Of a DNA stretch of 64,000 nucleotides, positions 9,447 to 18,291 are shown piece by piece; the stretch's first letter is position 1, and each line of letters opens with the position of its first letter. The stretch spans positions 2,075,501 to 2,139,500 of the forward strand of contig NC_008576.1 of assembly GCF_000014865.1 (NCBI RefSeq), given 5' to 3'. The stretch is from Magnetococcus marinus MC-1 (GTDB taxonomy: Bacteria > Pseudomonadota > Magnetococcia > Magnetococcales > Magnetococcaceae). The notes beneath the pieces were generated by a model. That model did not search any database. It was not told the DNA's origin and worked only from the letters and a program-made list of their open reading frames with translations. The translations under genes were made by a program, and so were the position numbers.

Positions 9447-9745
9447 ATGGTTAACATGCGATTTGGTTTGCTTTCAGCGGGCATAAATTAAACCGGTTAG
9501 CTCGGTTTATAGGGGATGTATGGGCGCGTTGAATGGTCAGATAGGGCATGACCGCTTCCTCCTGCAAAGGGGCAGGGTTTACAGCATCGTACAAGGTAAG
9601 CTAAGCCCCGCTCAATAGGGGGGAGTGCTCGGTTTTCCCTTCTCTTCCGAGCGTCGTAGTGCTGGGATGGCCCATCTAGCAAGGGCTTGAGCTGTGTTCA
9701 GGGCTCTGTCTCTGTGGATAGGGGGGGTGGGAGAGCGACGTTTGC
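9447..9745. other. Non-coding gap between convergent genes
   Basis: I see no gene here. A small hairpin near 9490-9513 (AAACCG...CGGTTT) could end transcription of the secreted protein gene. The short open frames in this stretch lack ribosome sites and protein-like composition. Confidence 0.5.
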
Positions 9746-10900
<1,155 letters not shown>

Positions 10901-11647
10901 CTACGGCACCAGCTGGGCGGTATCCCACCCTTTAAACTGCATACCCTCAATACGTGCCCGAACTTTGCCAGACCAAGTGGATGACAGATTGCTTACAGTC
11001 GCAGCAAAGGGTCGATGCTCACCTGGGGCAAGCGGTTTTTCTACATCCCCCAGCACCCCCCCGGCAATCACCAAAGGGTTCACCGTGCGCTGTTCAATCA
11101 ACTGCTCTTTATGATCAAAAAATTCCATAACAACACGTGCTGACGTTAGGGTGTGCTCGCCACTGTTGGAAAGTGAGGATAGCGCCCGCCGCTCATCCTT
11201 TGGCGCGGGAGGGTAATGGCTCTCGGACAAACCAACGCGCACACGCTCCAGTCGGATGCCCTGAACAATGGGCTGATCTGACTCAGGGCCTGCTTGCTGT
11301 GGTGTAACCTGCTGTTTACCAACGGGGGCCTTGGCCGCACGATGTGATTCAGTGGCTTTTTTTGCGCCCTTAATCATCTTGACTTCGGCCCGCTCCCCCT
11401 CTTTACGTTCCGCAACCTTACGTTCTTTCTCGATAGAGGGTTGCACGCGATCCTCAAGATTGAAGGCCTCTTGAAAAGAGACCACACCTGTAAAATCTAA
11501 AAGAGTCAAAAGCAATATGAAGAACAGAAAGCCGGTAGAAAAATAGAGCTGCCCACGGGTGATGCCAAAGCGACGGAGTTTGTCGGCGTTCTCGTCGATT
11601 TCATCTTGGGATTCAAGCTCTTCAAAAGAGTTGTCTGTTGCATTCAT
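10901..11647 (-). CDS. Single-pass membrane protein, DUF3426/FxLYD-like
   Basis: A 248-residue protein if read from ATG 11647 ('MNATDNSFEELESQ'). A longer start at 11698 adds an Arg-rich 17-residue tail, and neither has a good ribosome site. An acidic N-terminal segment is followed by one membrane helix ('STGFLFFILLLTLLDFTGVV'), then a charged coiled-coil stretch rich in Lys/Glu. A C-terminal beta-rich domain ('SSLSNSGEHTLTSARVVMEF') resembles the DUF3426/FxLYD fold found outside the membrane. The zinc-ribbon often found at the N-terminus of DUF3426 proteins is absent. The partner is unknown. Confidence 0.6.
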   Translation of the reverse strand: MNATDNSFEELESQDEIDENADKLRRFGITRGQLYFSTGFLFFILLLTLLDFTGVVSFQEAFNLEDRVQPSIEKERKVAERKEGERAEVKMIKGAKKATESHRAAKAPVGKQQVTPQQAGPESDQPIVQGIRLERVRVGLSESHYPPAPKDERRALSSLSNSGEHTLTSARVVMEFFDHKEQLIEQRTVNPLVIAGGVLGDVEKPLAPGEHRPFAATVSNLSSTWSGKVRARIEGMQFKGWDTAQLVP

Positions 11648-12080
11648 GCCACGCCGCCCACGCCTAATGTTAACCCACGCCAACTCAACTATACGCATTT
11701 TTCGCCCAATTTTGAACGAAAAACGACGCTCAAGCTACTTAAAAAACAGGACACATCACTCATATCGGAAGCGTTTGGCAAACGCACAACGAAAAAGTTC
11801 TTAACAATCGTATTTTGTAGGCAAATCCAGGCTGTTTATCAAGAGTGTGTTTATACAGCATTGTCACCGTTTTGGTTTGAAAGGGTGGGTAAATGGAAAT
11901 ACAGGGAAGCATAAAGCAATATATTGCACCGCATTAATGAGGCAAAAAAATGCTTGCAAAGCCAAGAGCAGTCCAGTATCGTCAGCAAAATGATGCAAGC
12001 ATGATGCAATCATTTACGGACGGGTTGCTAAGCGCAATTAAGCAAGCCGTGAACCAACCAACAAACCGTGAGGGATAAGG
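11648..12080 (+). promoter_or_regulatory. Upstream region of phage block 1
   Basis: This 433-base gap leads into the repeat-containing phage gene. It holds a 12-bp palindrome GCAATATATTGC (11916-11927) and a possible promoter, TTGCAA (11954-11959), 17 bases, TATCGT. Just downstream is a direct repeat TGATGCAA at 11991 and 12002, period 11, about one helical turn. Together these look like a phage-type operator region. No regulator gene is present here. Confidence 0.4.
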
Positions 12081-13274
12081 ATGAAGGATAAAGGGTTATG
12101 GATACCCTGTGAGGGGGTTCAGCAAGATACGCATGGAGCGGGTGGGTTTCCATCCTTACATGGGAATGCGGAGGCAGGGGGGGTAGCCAATGGTTCTGAG
12201 GATGGGTGGAAAATAAAAAAGCCAGAGCGGGAGAGGTTTGAAGGGGAGGTAGGGATTGAAGGGGAGGTAGGGATTGAAGGGGAGGTAGGGATTGAAGGGG
12301 AGGTAGGGATTGAAGGGGAGGTAGGGATTGAAGGGGAGGTAGGGATTGAAGGGGAGGTAGGGATTGAAGGGGAGGTAGGGATTGAAGGGGAGGTAGGGAT
12401 TGAAGGGGAGGTAGGGATTGAAGGGGAGGTAGGGATTGAAGGGGAGGTAGGGATTGAAGGGGAGGTAGGGATTGAAGGGGAGGTAGGGATTGAAGGGGAG
12501 GTAGGGATTGAAGGGGAGGTAGGGATTGAAGGGGAAACATGGTTTGGGTTGCCAGCAAATGATTATGATCGGGAAGAGAGCATGCTGGAATATGCCTTAA
12601 GAGAAGTGCAGCAGCTTGAAGCAGGCGCTCCGCGACAGGGCATGGCCAAGTGGGTGCCGTGGTGGGACAAATTAGAGCCGATTGAGCAGAACCGTTTGGG
12701 TGATGAAGGCCGCTTCGCCATGGTCAGGGCACGGATGGTGATGGAAAAATTGCAACGTGTCACTGTGGCGGGTGGGGCTGTGCTCTCCCATGGTGAAGGG
12801 TGCGCAATGTTAGAAGCGATGGAGCTGGTGGTCGCCTTTATTGAAAGTGTGCAACTGGTAGAAACGTTTCAATGGAGCCTTGATAACACGACCGAGTCCC
12901 GTCAAAAAACGGTTCAGCACCAAACCGCGCAAAATATGATGAAGCAACTGTTTCATCAGGATGAGTATGCCCAGCTTTTACCCAGTAAAAAACAGCCGTT
13001 CAATGAAGAGCAGCCGCAGGTATTGCCCCACGCATTCCGACAATTTTGGGCCGCCTACCCCAAACAAGGGCGACAGCATCTTAATCAATTTATGGTCTAT
13101 CGAATCTGGCAACAGGTTGTGCAGGAGGTTGATCAAAACCTCATTGTACGGGGGGCTAAAGCCTATGCAAAATTTTGCATTCTTCAGGGTTGGCGTGATC
13201 AAAATGAGTACTATGCGGCCCATGAGTTTCTAAACGAGGGCTGCTTCGGTTGGGCTTGGCACGAAATGGCATAA
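12081..13274 (+). CDS. Phage replication-like protein with 16 hexapeptide repeats
   Basis: A 397-residue protein. Residues 1-53 are unremarkable. Residues 55-150 are sixteen perfect copies of Gly-Glu-Val-Gly-Ile-Glu, strongly acidic. The rest includes 'FRQFWAAYPKQGRQHL' near residue 320, then 'IVRGAKAYAKF', 'YYAAHEFLNEGCFGW'. This C-terminal pattern is typical of phage DnaT/O-like replication proteins ('FW..YP' then a helical tail ending in a '..FLN.G.W' box). That points to helicase loading or origin binding, but the usual N-terminal winged helix is not obvious. GAGGG lies about 11 bases before ATG 12081. It opens phage block 1. Confidence 0.65.
   Translation: MKDKGLWIPCEGVQQDTHGAGGFPSLHGNAEAGGVANGSEDGWKIKKPERERFEGEVGIEGEVGIEGEVGIEGEVGIEGEVGIEGEVGIEGEVGIEGEVGIEGEVGIEGEVGIEGEVGIEGEVGIEGEVGIEGEVGIEGEVGIEGEVGIEGETWFGLPANDYDREESMLEYALREVQQLEAGAPRQGMAKWVPWWDKLEPIEQNRLGDEGRFAMVRARMVMEKLQRVTVAGGAVLSHGEGCAMLEAMELVVAFIESVQLVETFQWSLDNTTESRQKTVQHQTAQNMMKQLFHQDEYAQLLPSKKQPFNEEQPQVLPHAFRQFWAAYPKQGRQHLNQFMVYRIWQQVVQEVDQNLIVRGAKAYAKFCILQGWRDQNEYYAAHEFLNEGCFGWAWHEMA
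12243..12530 (+). repeat. Perfect 18-bp tandem repeat, 16 copies
   Basis: The unit GGGGAGGTAGGGATTGAA is repeated sixteen times with no base change over 288 bp. It stays in frame with the phage gene, giving an acidic hexapeptide. The opposite strand is also open (Pro-Pro-Leu-Gln-Ser-Leu). Exact identity at synonymous positions means recent expansion by slippage or unequal recombination, so copy number is expected to vary. Confidence 0.98.
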
Positions 13275-13456
13275 ATGAGCCTCTGTAAATGGATTGGTGT
13301 GTGTACATGCGGTTAGCGTAAGACCCTTGAAAGGGGCCAAGTTGATCTAAACGGGCCACGGCACCACCTATAGGGCGGTAACCATGGGGATGTTGCCTTG
13401 ATCTCGGTTAAGCACATATAAAACAAAGAAAATAAATGGATTTGAAGGAGATGAAG

Positions 13457-13891
13457 ATGAGTGTTGCGTTGCAAAATACCCTTGAGCAACAACCCTCAGC
13501 CACGGAGCTGTTGCAAGAGTGGGCGCGATGGTCGCGTAGCGGTATGAGCTCGCAAAACCCCATAACGAGTACGCAGTTGCTCATGCGTCGAGCGGCTGGT
13601 CACGTGGGACGAAGCTTAAAGTATGAAAATAGCGAGCAACAGTCACTGCTGGTGGATTGTGTAATCTCTAAAATGGCAAAAATATTTCCGCATGAAGTGA
13701 CCCTTTTACAGGAATTTTACCTTGGGAAAAAAGGTATGCGGATTATTGCGCGTGAACGAGTGTTCTCTTATGGCAAGGTGCAGACCCTACGGTCCCGGGC
13801 AGAAGGTCTGTTTGAAGGGTGGTTCTACGCCTATCTTCAGGATGAGGCCGGGCAGAGGGAGGAGGTCTGTGCGTCGTTAATAAAAGCATAA
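13457..13891 (+). CDS. Phage antitermination protein Q-like
   Basis: A 144-residue protein. The N-terminal 'TELLQEWARWSRSG' and the C-terminal sigma-region-4-like half ('LVDCVISKMAKIFPHE', 'EFYLGKKGMRIIARER', 'YGKVQTLRSRAEGLFEGW') match the layout of lambdoid Q-type antiterminators. These load onto RNA polymerase at the late promoter and let it pass terminators. ATG 13457 is chosen because AAGGAG lies 6 bases upstream, inside a longer frame that begins at 13436. Its position supports the call: a promoter-like element starts at its stop codon, then a leader, a strong terminator and the lysis genes. Family assignment is from memory of the pattern. Confidence 0.55.
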   Translation: MSVALQNTLEQQPSATELLQEWARWSRSGMSSQNPITSTQLLMRRAAGHVGRSLKYENSEQQSLLVDCVISKMAKIFPHEVTLLQEFYLGKKGMRIIARERVFSYGKVQTLRSRAEGLFEGWFYAYLQDEAGQREEVCASLIKA

Positions 13892-13945
13892 ATATGCTAT
13901 AAAGGCAAAAATAAGCTTGTGAACGTTCAGAAACTGCTTTATGTT
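13882..13945 (+). promoter_or_regulatory. Late-promoter element, copy 1
   Basis: It consists of direct repeats AAAAGCATAAATA (13882) and AAAGGCAAAAATA (13901), with the GC steps 19 bp apart. These are followed by TTGTGA (-35, 13917-13922), ACGTTCAG in the spacer, 17 bases in all, and TATGTT (-10, 13940-13945). The first repeat overlaps the stop codon of the Q-like gene. The whole arrangement recurs at 43840-43903, identical at 27 of 36 positions over 13895-13930. The conserved GAACGTTC sits across the -35/spacer border, where lambda Q binds its own promoter. Confidence 0.65.
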
Positions 13946-14221
13946 TTGTAGAATGTCGGCTAGGAACGCGGTTGGTTGAGCACAGCCGGCTTGGTTAACA
14001 GGTTTGTCTTCCGTTGTTCCAAAGGATTGTTGCGTTGTGTGTGTGCGGGTAGAGCTCTGACGTACGCTGAGGGGCAAGGGGCAAAGCGTGGTTTGGGTTA
14101 AGGGCGAAGTATTGGTGAGGGTATTTCTTTTTGCCGAGCGCACAGTGTGTTTGTAACGACGCGAACAAGCTCCTCAATTAAAACATACCCCATCCACGGC
14201 AGTATGTTACGCGTTTCTCTA
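13892..14221 (+). other. Untranslated late leader
   Basis: About 270 bases separate the predicted transcription start (near 13952) and the hairpin at 14222. I see no gene in it. By position it corresponds to the short leader RNA made between lambda pR' and tR'. Confidence 0.5.
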
Positions 14222-14260
14222 AACAGCTCTGCTTCATACGAAGCAGAGCTGTTTTGTTTT
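14222..14260 (+). terminator. Strong terminator ahead of lysis genes (tR'-like)
   Basis: A perfect 14-bp stem (AACAGCTCTGCTTC, loop ATAC, GAAGCAGAGCTGTT) is followed by TTTGTTTT. It ends only 20 bases before the endolysin start codon, so it must be read through for the lysis and terminase genes to be expressed from the upstream promoter. Confidence 0.9.
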
Positions 14261-14279
14261 GGCGGCTAAGGAGTTGTCT

Positions 14280-14633
14280 ATGAAATATTTTGAGCTTCAT
14301 GAGTTTAGGTGTCCGTGTTGTGGGCGGGCAGATATGCAAAGCCCGTTTTTAACGCAGTTGGATCAGGCGCGTGAATGGGCTGGTGTGGCGTTTCATATAA
14401 ACAGCGGGTTTCGCTGTGCCCACCACAATAGAGCGGTCGGGGGTAAACCCGGCAGTAGCCATACCCTAGGTTTGGCGGTGGATTTAAAGGCCATAGAGAG
14501 TGGTTCCCGATTTCACATGATTCGCGGTCTGTTGCAAGCGGGTTTTAAGCGTATTGGGGTGGATGTCAAACGCGGTTTTTTACATGTGGATGCCGATGCA
14601 TCCAAGCCGCAACAGGTGATGTGGGGGTATTAA
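14280..14633 (+). CDS. Peptidase M15-family endolysin
   Basis: A 117-residue zinc D-Ala-D-Ala / L-Ala-D-Glu type carboxypeptidase that cuts peptidoglycan stem peptides. Motifs of the M15 'short' phage enzymes are visible: 'NSGFRCAHHNRAVGG', the zinc ligands in 'SSHTLGLAVDL' (SxHxxGxAxD) and the C-terminal 'FLHVDAD' (HxD/H). An N-terminal 'FRCPCCGR' adds a CxxC pair. ATG 14280 has AAGGAG 6 bases upstream. It begins the lysis cassette. There is no signal peptide, so a holin-type partner is needed. Confidence 0.88.
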   Translation: MKYFELHEFRCPCCGRADMQSPFLTQLDQAREWAGVAFHINSGFRCAHHNRAVGGKPGSSHTLGLAVDLKAIESGSRFHMIRGLLQAGFKRIGVDVKRGFLHVDADASKPQQVMWGY

Positions 14634-14634
14634 T

Positions 14635-14730
14635 ATGCGCTTTCGTCTAGACCTTTATATTGCCCTAACCACGATGATTTTGGCCACAGGGTTGGGGTTT
14701 ATGCTCGTTCATGTCGATAAGGTTCTGTAA
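14635..14730 (+). CDS. Tiny membrane peptide, possible lysis partner
   Basis: A 31-residue frame starts 1 base after the endolysin stop. It has a charged N-terminus (MRFRLD) and a single membrane segment, 'YIALTTMILATGLGFMLVHV'. It has no separate ribosome site beyond sequence within the endolysin end, so translational coupling would be needed. Size and place suit a small holin or anti-holin, but this is inference. Confidence 0.4.
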   Translation: MRFRLDLYIALTTMILATGLGFMLVHVDKVL

Positions 14731-14855
14731 AGAAGCATGTTATTTCGTTTTTAGGCCAGCAAGTGTGGGCTGACACGCAATGCTGGTGGTTAGGGTCGTA
14801 GGCTGGCGACCCTTTGTTGGGTGGGAATAGAGATCCATAGCACGGGAGCTTAATC

Positions 14856-15029
14856 ATGGAACAGATCATCGAAGGTATTTTTAACTACGGACCAACCCTA
14901 GTGACTTTGGCAAGCATTGTCACCGCCACCACTCCAACCCCAAAGGATGAAGGGGTGTTACGGGGGGCTTACCGAATTATTGAGTCCCTGGCGTTGGTGG
15001 TGGGTCGGGCTAAGGAGGGTAATAAATGA
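14856..15029 (+). CDS. Small phage protein, possible holin-like
   Basis: A 57-residue protein, 'MEQIIEGIFNYGPTLVTLAS...' ending '...VVGRAKEGNK', with one moderately hydrophobic helix and a Pro-Thr-Pro stretch. The start has GGGAG 7 bases upstream. Its stop overlaps the next start as ATGA. Short proteins of this shape often lie between phage endolysin and terminase genes. Function is inferred only from position. Confidence 0.5.
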   Translation: MEQIIEGIFNYGPTLVTLASIVTATTPTPKDEGVLRGAYRIIESLALVVGRAKEGNK

Positions 15030-15367
15030 CATTCACCCTAACCTGGGAGACCCTTAGCTATATGATTGTGGTGCTTGGGGCGGTTCAGGCGCTGGTGAGT
15101 TGGACGCTCTCCTCTCTGTTTGTGCGGCAATCGGATTGCAGCAAACACCGAGAGGAATGTCACCGCATGGTGGAAGCCAGCCATGAAGAGACGGATGAGG
15201 CGCTCAAAAACGGTTCGCTGAAATTCGCCACCCTAGAGGTGGAACACCGGCAGATCTTTGGTGGTATGCAGTCGGTTGGCAAAGAGTTGGGCGAACTCAA
15301 ACAAGACCTAAAAGAGCGCATGGATCGTCTGGAAAAAATTTTGATGGACCACATCGTTCAAGGATGA
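15026..15367 (+). CDS. Phage membrane/coiled-coil protein, i-spanin or holin-like
   Basis: A 113-residue protein with an N-terminal membrane helix ('LSYMIVVLGAVQALVSWTLS') and a long charged C-terminal coiled coil ('LGELKQDLKERMDRLEKILM'). A 'DCSKHREECH' segment contributes two Cys. AAGGAGGG lies 5 bases before the start, inside the preceding gene, and the two overlap as ATGA. The topology is like an inner-membrane spanin or holin. It completes the lysis cassette ahead of the terminase genes. Confidence 0.55.
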   Translation: MTFTLTWETLSYMIVVLGAVQALVSWTLSSLFVRQSDCSKHREECHRMVEASHEETDEALKNGSLKFATLEVEHRQIFGGMQSVGKELGELKQDLKERMDRLEKILMDHIVQG

Positions 15368-15377
15368 GGATGTTGTG

Positions 15378-15986
15378 ATGGCAGAGCAAAACGTGGATTG
15401 GCTCTCCATGCGTATGGCCTATGAACAGGGGGCCACGGTACGCGAATTGGTAAAGCAATATGGGGGTTCCTCTTCGGCGATCTATGGGCGCATGCGTCGA
15501 GAAGCTTGGATGAAAACCCGCATAAAAACTGAAGCTGGCGCTGATGTTATCACCGAAAAGATGCCTGAAGACCCTTTGCAGGCCCTCGCGCCCAATACAG
15601 AACACCCATTGCTGACAGCGCCGGCGCAGGATGAGGCCATGTTAGGCGAAAAAGGGCTTGGGTGCGATCTGAGTGGGGTCATTCAGGATCATCGCGAAAC
15701 GTGGCTGGAGCATAAAAAACGGATCCACAAAGCGCTTAATGCAGGGGATCTAGAGCAGATCAAGCTGCTGAAACTGAGCGCGGAGGCGTTTAAAATTTGT
15801 CAGGAAAATGAACGTAAAGCGTGGGGCATGGATGCCAAAGAAGGCGGGGCCGACAAGGCTGAGTTGGCCACCGATCAACAGTGTATGATCACCCCAACAT
15901 TGGATGAACTTAAAGCGCACCTAAATGAAGAAAGATCTGCAATGGAAGCCCCAGAAAGGGCCTCAACTCACCGCCATAGCCAGTAG
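15378..15986 (+). CDS. Phage terminase small-subunit-like protein
   Basis: A 202-residue protein with an N-terminal helix-turn-helix ('AYEQGATVRELVKQYGGSSSAIYGRMRREAW', in two parts near residues 14-45) as in terminase small subunits, which recognise phage DNA for packaging. The middle is helical and charged ('LLKLSAEAFKICQENERKAW'). It lies directly upstream of the large subunit and overlaps it by 62 bases, which supports the call more than sequence does. The start at ATG 15378 follows GGATGAGG. Confidence 0.65.
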   Translation: MAEQNVDWLSMRMAYEQGATVRELVKQYGGSSSAIYGRMRREAWMKTRIKTEAGADVITEKMPEDPLQALAPNTEHPLLTAPAQDEAMLGEKGLGCDLSGVIQDHRETWLEHKKRIHKALNAGDLEQIKLLKLSAEAFKICQENERKAWGMDAKEGGADKAELATDQQCMITPTLDELKAHLNEERSAMEAPERASTHRHSQ

Positions 15987-17328
15987 GGCTGTGCCAGAGC
16001 TATTTTTTGGGGGGGCCAGAGGGGGCGGGAAAACCGACTTTTTGTTGGGGGATTTTCTCCAAGAAACCTACCTGGGCGGTGCCTGGAGAGGCATTCTGTT
16101 TCGAAGAACCTATGGTGAACTGGAAGAGGTGCAAAACCGTGCACAGCAATTATTTGCTCCCCTCGGGGCGGTCTACAAAGCTTCGGATCGGACTTGGCGG
16201 TTTCAGGGTGGCTCGGTGCTCAAATTGCGCTATCTGGAGCGGGCGGCAGATGCCGCCCGCTATCAAGGGCATCAGTATACCTGGATTGGCTGGGACGAAC
16301 TGACCAATTGGCCCGATGATGTGGCCTATAAAATGTTGATGGCCTGTTTGCGTTCGGCACATGGGATAAAACATAAACGGATACGGGCTAGCGGCAACCC
16401 CGGGGGGGCGGGGCATCAATGGGTCAAACGACGTTTTATTGATCCAGCCCCTGCGGGCTATCAATTGTTGCAGGATGAACTGAGCCGTCATCCACGCATC
16501 TTTATTCCCTCCAGCGTGCGGGATAACGCCATCTTGACGGAGAACGATCCGGACTATGTGGAGCGGCTTAAAGATGTGGGTAGTAAAGAGCTGGTGCGTG
16601 CCTGGCTGGAAGGTGATTGGAACATTATCATGGGGGCCTTTTTTGACCGTTGGTCCAGCAAAATGGTGATTAAACCAAGAGCCTTGCCCAGCCACTGGAC
16701 ACGATTTCGCGCTTTTGACTGGGGCTCGGCACGTCCCTTTAGCGTGGGCTGGTGGGCGGTTTCCGATGGCGAGTTAGAGGGTCTCCCTAAAAATGCCTTG
16801 GTGCGGTATAGGGAGTGGTATGGCTCCAATGGTAACCCCAATGTGGGGTTGAAAATGGATGCAGAGTCGGTGGCGCGTGGAATTTTGGCGAAAGAGGCCA
16901 AGGATGAGACCATTCACTATTCGGTGGCTGATCCAGCGATCTTTGCCAAGGATGGCGGGCCATCCATTGGGGAGCGCATGGCCCGTGAAGGGGTGCGCTT
17001 TAAACCGGCGGATAACCGGAGTCGGGTAGGGGGATGGGACCAAATGCGGCAACGTATGGTGGGTGAGGATGGCGTGCCCATGCTCTACTGCTTTGATACC
17101 TGTATCGACTCCATTCGGACCATCCCCTCATTACAACATGATGAGAGTCGACCGGAAGATCTGGATACCAGCGCGGAAGACCATGCTGCGGACGAGTGGC
17201 GTTATGCCCTGATGTCGCGCCCCTACCTGCGTCCCAAGGCGGCGGTCAAGGCCGATGGTCTGTTGCAGCTTCCCACCTTAGATGAGATGTGGGCCCAGCA
17301 GCAGAGGGTAACGGTGCACCGTATTTGA
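15925..17328 (+). CDS. Phage terminase large subunit
   Basis: A 467-residue DNA-packaging motor. The ATPase domain has Walker A 'GGARGGGKTD' near residue 29 and Walker B with the catalytic Glu in 'YTWIGWDELTNW' near residue 119. The RNase H-like nuclease starts at 'FRAFDWGSARPFSVGW' (about residue 262) and has further Asp in 'SVADPAIF' and a 'DEWRYALM' C-terminal motif. All expected parts are present and the frame is intact. In podovirus-type phages a small protein and then the portal gene follow. Here only the small protein follows and host genes come next. Confidence 0.93.
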   Translation: MKKDLQWKPQKGPQLTAIASRAVPELFFGGARGGGKTDFLLGDFLQETYLGGAWRGILFRRTYGELEEVQNRAQQLFAPLGAVYKASDRTWRFQGGSVLKLRYLERAADAARYQGHQYTWIGWDELTNWPDDVAYKMLMACLRSAHGIKHKRIRASGNPGGAGHQWVKRRFIDPAPAGYQLLQDELSRHPRIFIPSSVRDNAILTENDPDYVERLKDVGSKELVRAWLEGDWNIIMGAFFDRWSSKMVIKPRALPSHWTRFRAFDWGSARPFSVGWWAVSDGELEGLPKNALVRYREWYGSNGNPNVGLKMDAESVARGILAKEAKDETIHYSVADPAIFAKDGGPSIGERMAREGVRFKPADNRSRVGGWDQMRQRMVGEDGVPMLYCFDTCIDSIRTIPSLQHDESRPEDLDTSAEDHAADEWRYALMSRPYLRPKAAVKADGLLQLPTLDEMWAQQQRVTVHRI

Positions 17329-17355
17329 GTGGGTTTAATCAACAAGGAGATCACA

Positions 17356-17637
17356 ATGGCACGACGTCGATTTGTCTGGCGCGAGGGGCGGCTGGTGGAG
17401 GTCGATCTACATGCGCCCCTGCCTGAACGCAAGGGACCCTATATCATGAGTGACCTAACCCCCTACCGCAACGTGGTTAATGGTGGGGTGATTAGCAGCC
17501 GCTCTAGCCACCGTGCTTTTTTGCGGGATAACCAATTGGTGGAAGTGGGCAACGAAACGCCAGCACCACGACACCATGAACTGGAAAGTCCCCGGCAAGC
17601 CATTGTGGAGAATATGCACAGATTGGGCATGCTGTAG
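17356..17637 (+). CDS. Small phage protein downstream of terminase
   Basis: A 93-residue basic protein. It contains 'GGVISSRSSHRAFLRDNQLVEVGNE', here seen in two parts (residues 43-67). That stretch is a recurring pattern in short proteins encoded between terminase and portal in podovirus-like phages, where a copy of the 'vISgRr.Hre.L...g..evGn.' box appears. AAGGAG lies 6 bases before ATG 17356. No portal gene follows; a perfect hairpin 24 bases later ends the block. Confidence 0.6.
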   Translation: MARRRFVWREGRLVEVDLHAPLPERKGPYIMSDLTPYRNVVNGGVISSRSSHRAFLRDNQLVEVGNETPAPRHHELESPRQAIVENMHRLGML

Positions 17638-17660
17638 CGAGCCTTCTGCTGTGGTACGGC

Positions 17661-17693
17661 TATGGGCACCTGAAGCGCTGTCAGGTGCCCATA
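17661..17693 (+). terminator. Perfect hairpin at the end of phage block 1
   Basis: The 13-bp stem TATGGGCACCTGA / TCAGGTGCCCATA has a 7-base loop (AGCGCTG). There is no U tract, so termination efficiency is uncertain. It marks the edge of the phage coding region. Confidence 0.6.
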
Positions 17694-18114
17694 AACCCAT
17701 GGACAAGCAGAGATCACGCTGTTTCTTTGTGTGACGGGAGCAAACAAACGGCGCAAGTTGAGAAGGCTTGTTGGTACAGATAGGTTTGTTAAACGAACGA
17801 CCGAGCTTATCGCACCAACAAGCCTTACAACGCAACAGAATTGCACCATGCCTTCCACCAAAAAACAGAATTTATTGGCAAGTTTGCGCCTTAAAAAGAC
17901 TATTATTCATACTTCGGGTTTAAGTACCCTAATATTATTTAGTATGCTTTTCGAGCGTGAAGGTGCTTATCCAAGTAAGATGCGCACTTATGTCGAAGGT
18001 AATCAGGGGGGCGTTAAATCCGAATGAGGGTGGGTCCATAAATACGCTTACCAACCAAGCTTACAACAATTTATCCTGTTTAGGCTCTAGCCCACTTTTG
18101 CCATTTTTTTTATG

Positions 18115-18168
18115 AATCATCCACCAAATAACCATAAAAACGGGCTATTTGGCGGATGATTTTTTTTA
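18115..18168 (+). terminator. Terminator-like long hairpin
   Basis: The 16-bp arms AATCATCCACCAAATA (18115-18130) and TATTTGGCGGATGATT (18146-18161) have one mismatch and are followed by a T run. Confidence 0.75.
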
Positions 18169-18291
18169 AAGCCTGAGCATACCAAAAAAATACACTGGCC
18201 GCTTCGCCTCGGCCCGCAGGTTATGGGCAACCTTTCGTGCCCTGTTTGCCATAAGCTTGAGTCATTCGCCGCAATCGAAGAGAAGGCGGCC

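Larger units (their letters stand above)
17638..18291. other. Non-coding junction between phage block 1 and host genes
   Basis: This gap of about 650 bases holds three inverted repeats. The first is the hairpin at 17661. The second is a perfect 13-bp inverted repeat, AAGGCTTGTTGGT (17763-17775) with ACCAACAAGCCTT (17814-17826). The third is a terminator at 18115. An open frame at 17849-18027 could encode 59 residues, but it lacks a ribosome site and I do not support it as a gene. This is one side of the break in the phage late region. Confidence 0.5.

Noticed and set aside
12243-12530. CRISPR-like array
   Set aside because: Units are contiguous with no spacers and lie in frame inside a gene.
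12028-12558. Minus-strand open frame of Pro-Pro-Leu-Gln-Ser-Leu repeats
   Set aside because: It is the reverse reading of the perfect 18-bp array, with no ribosome site; the plus-strand reading has a start signal and a phage-like C-terminal domain.
17731-18027. 98-codon frame after phage block 1
   Set aside because: It has no ribosome site, crosses an inverted repeat and resembles no protein I know.
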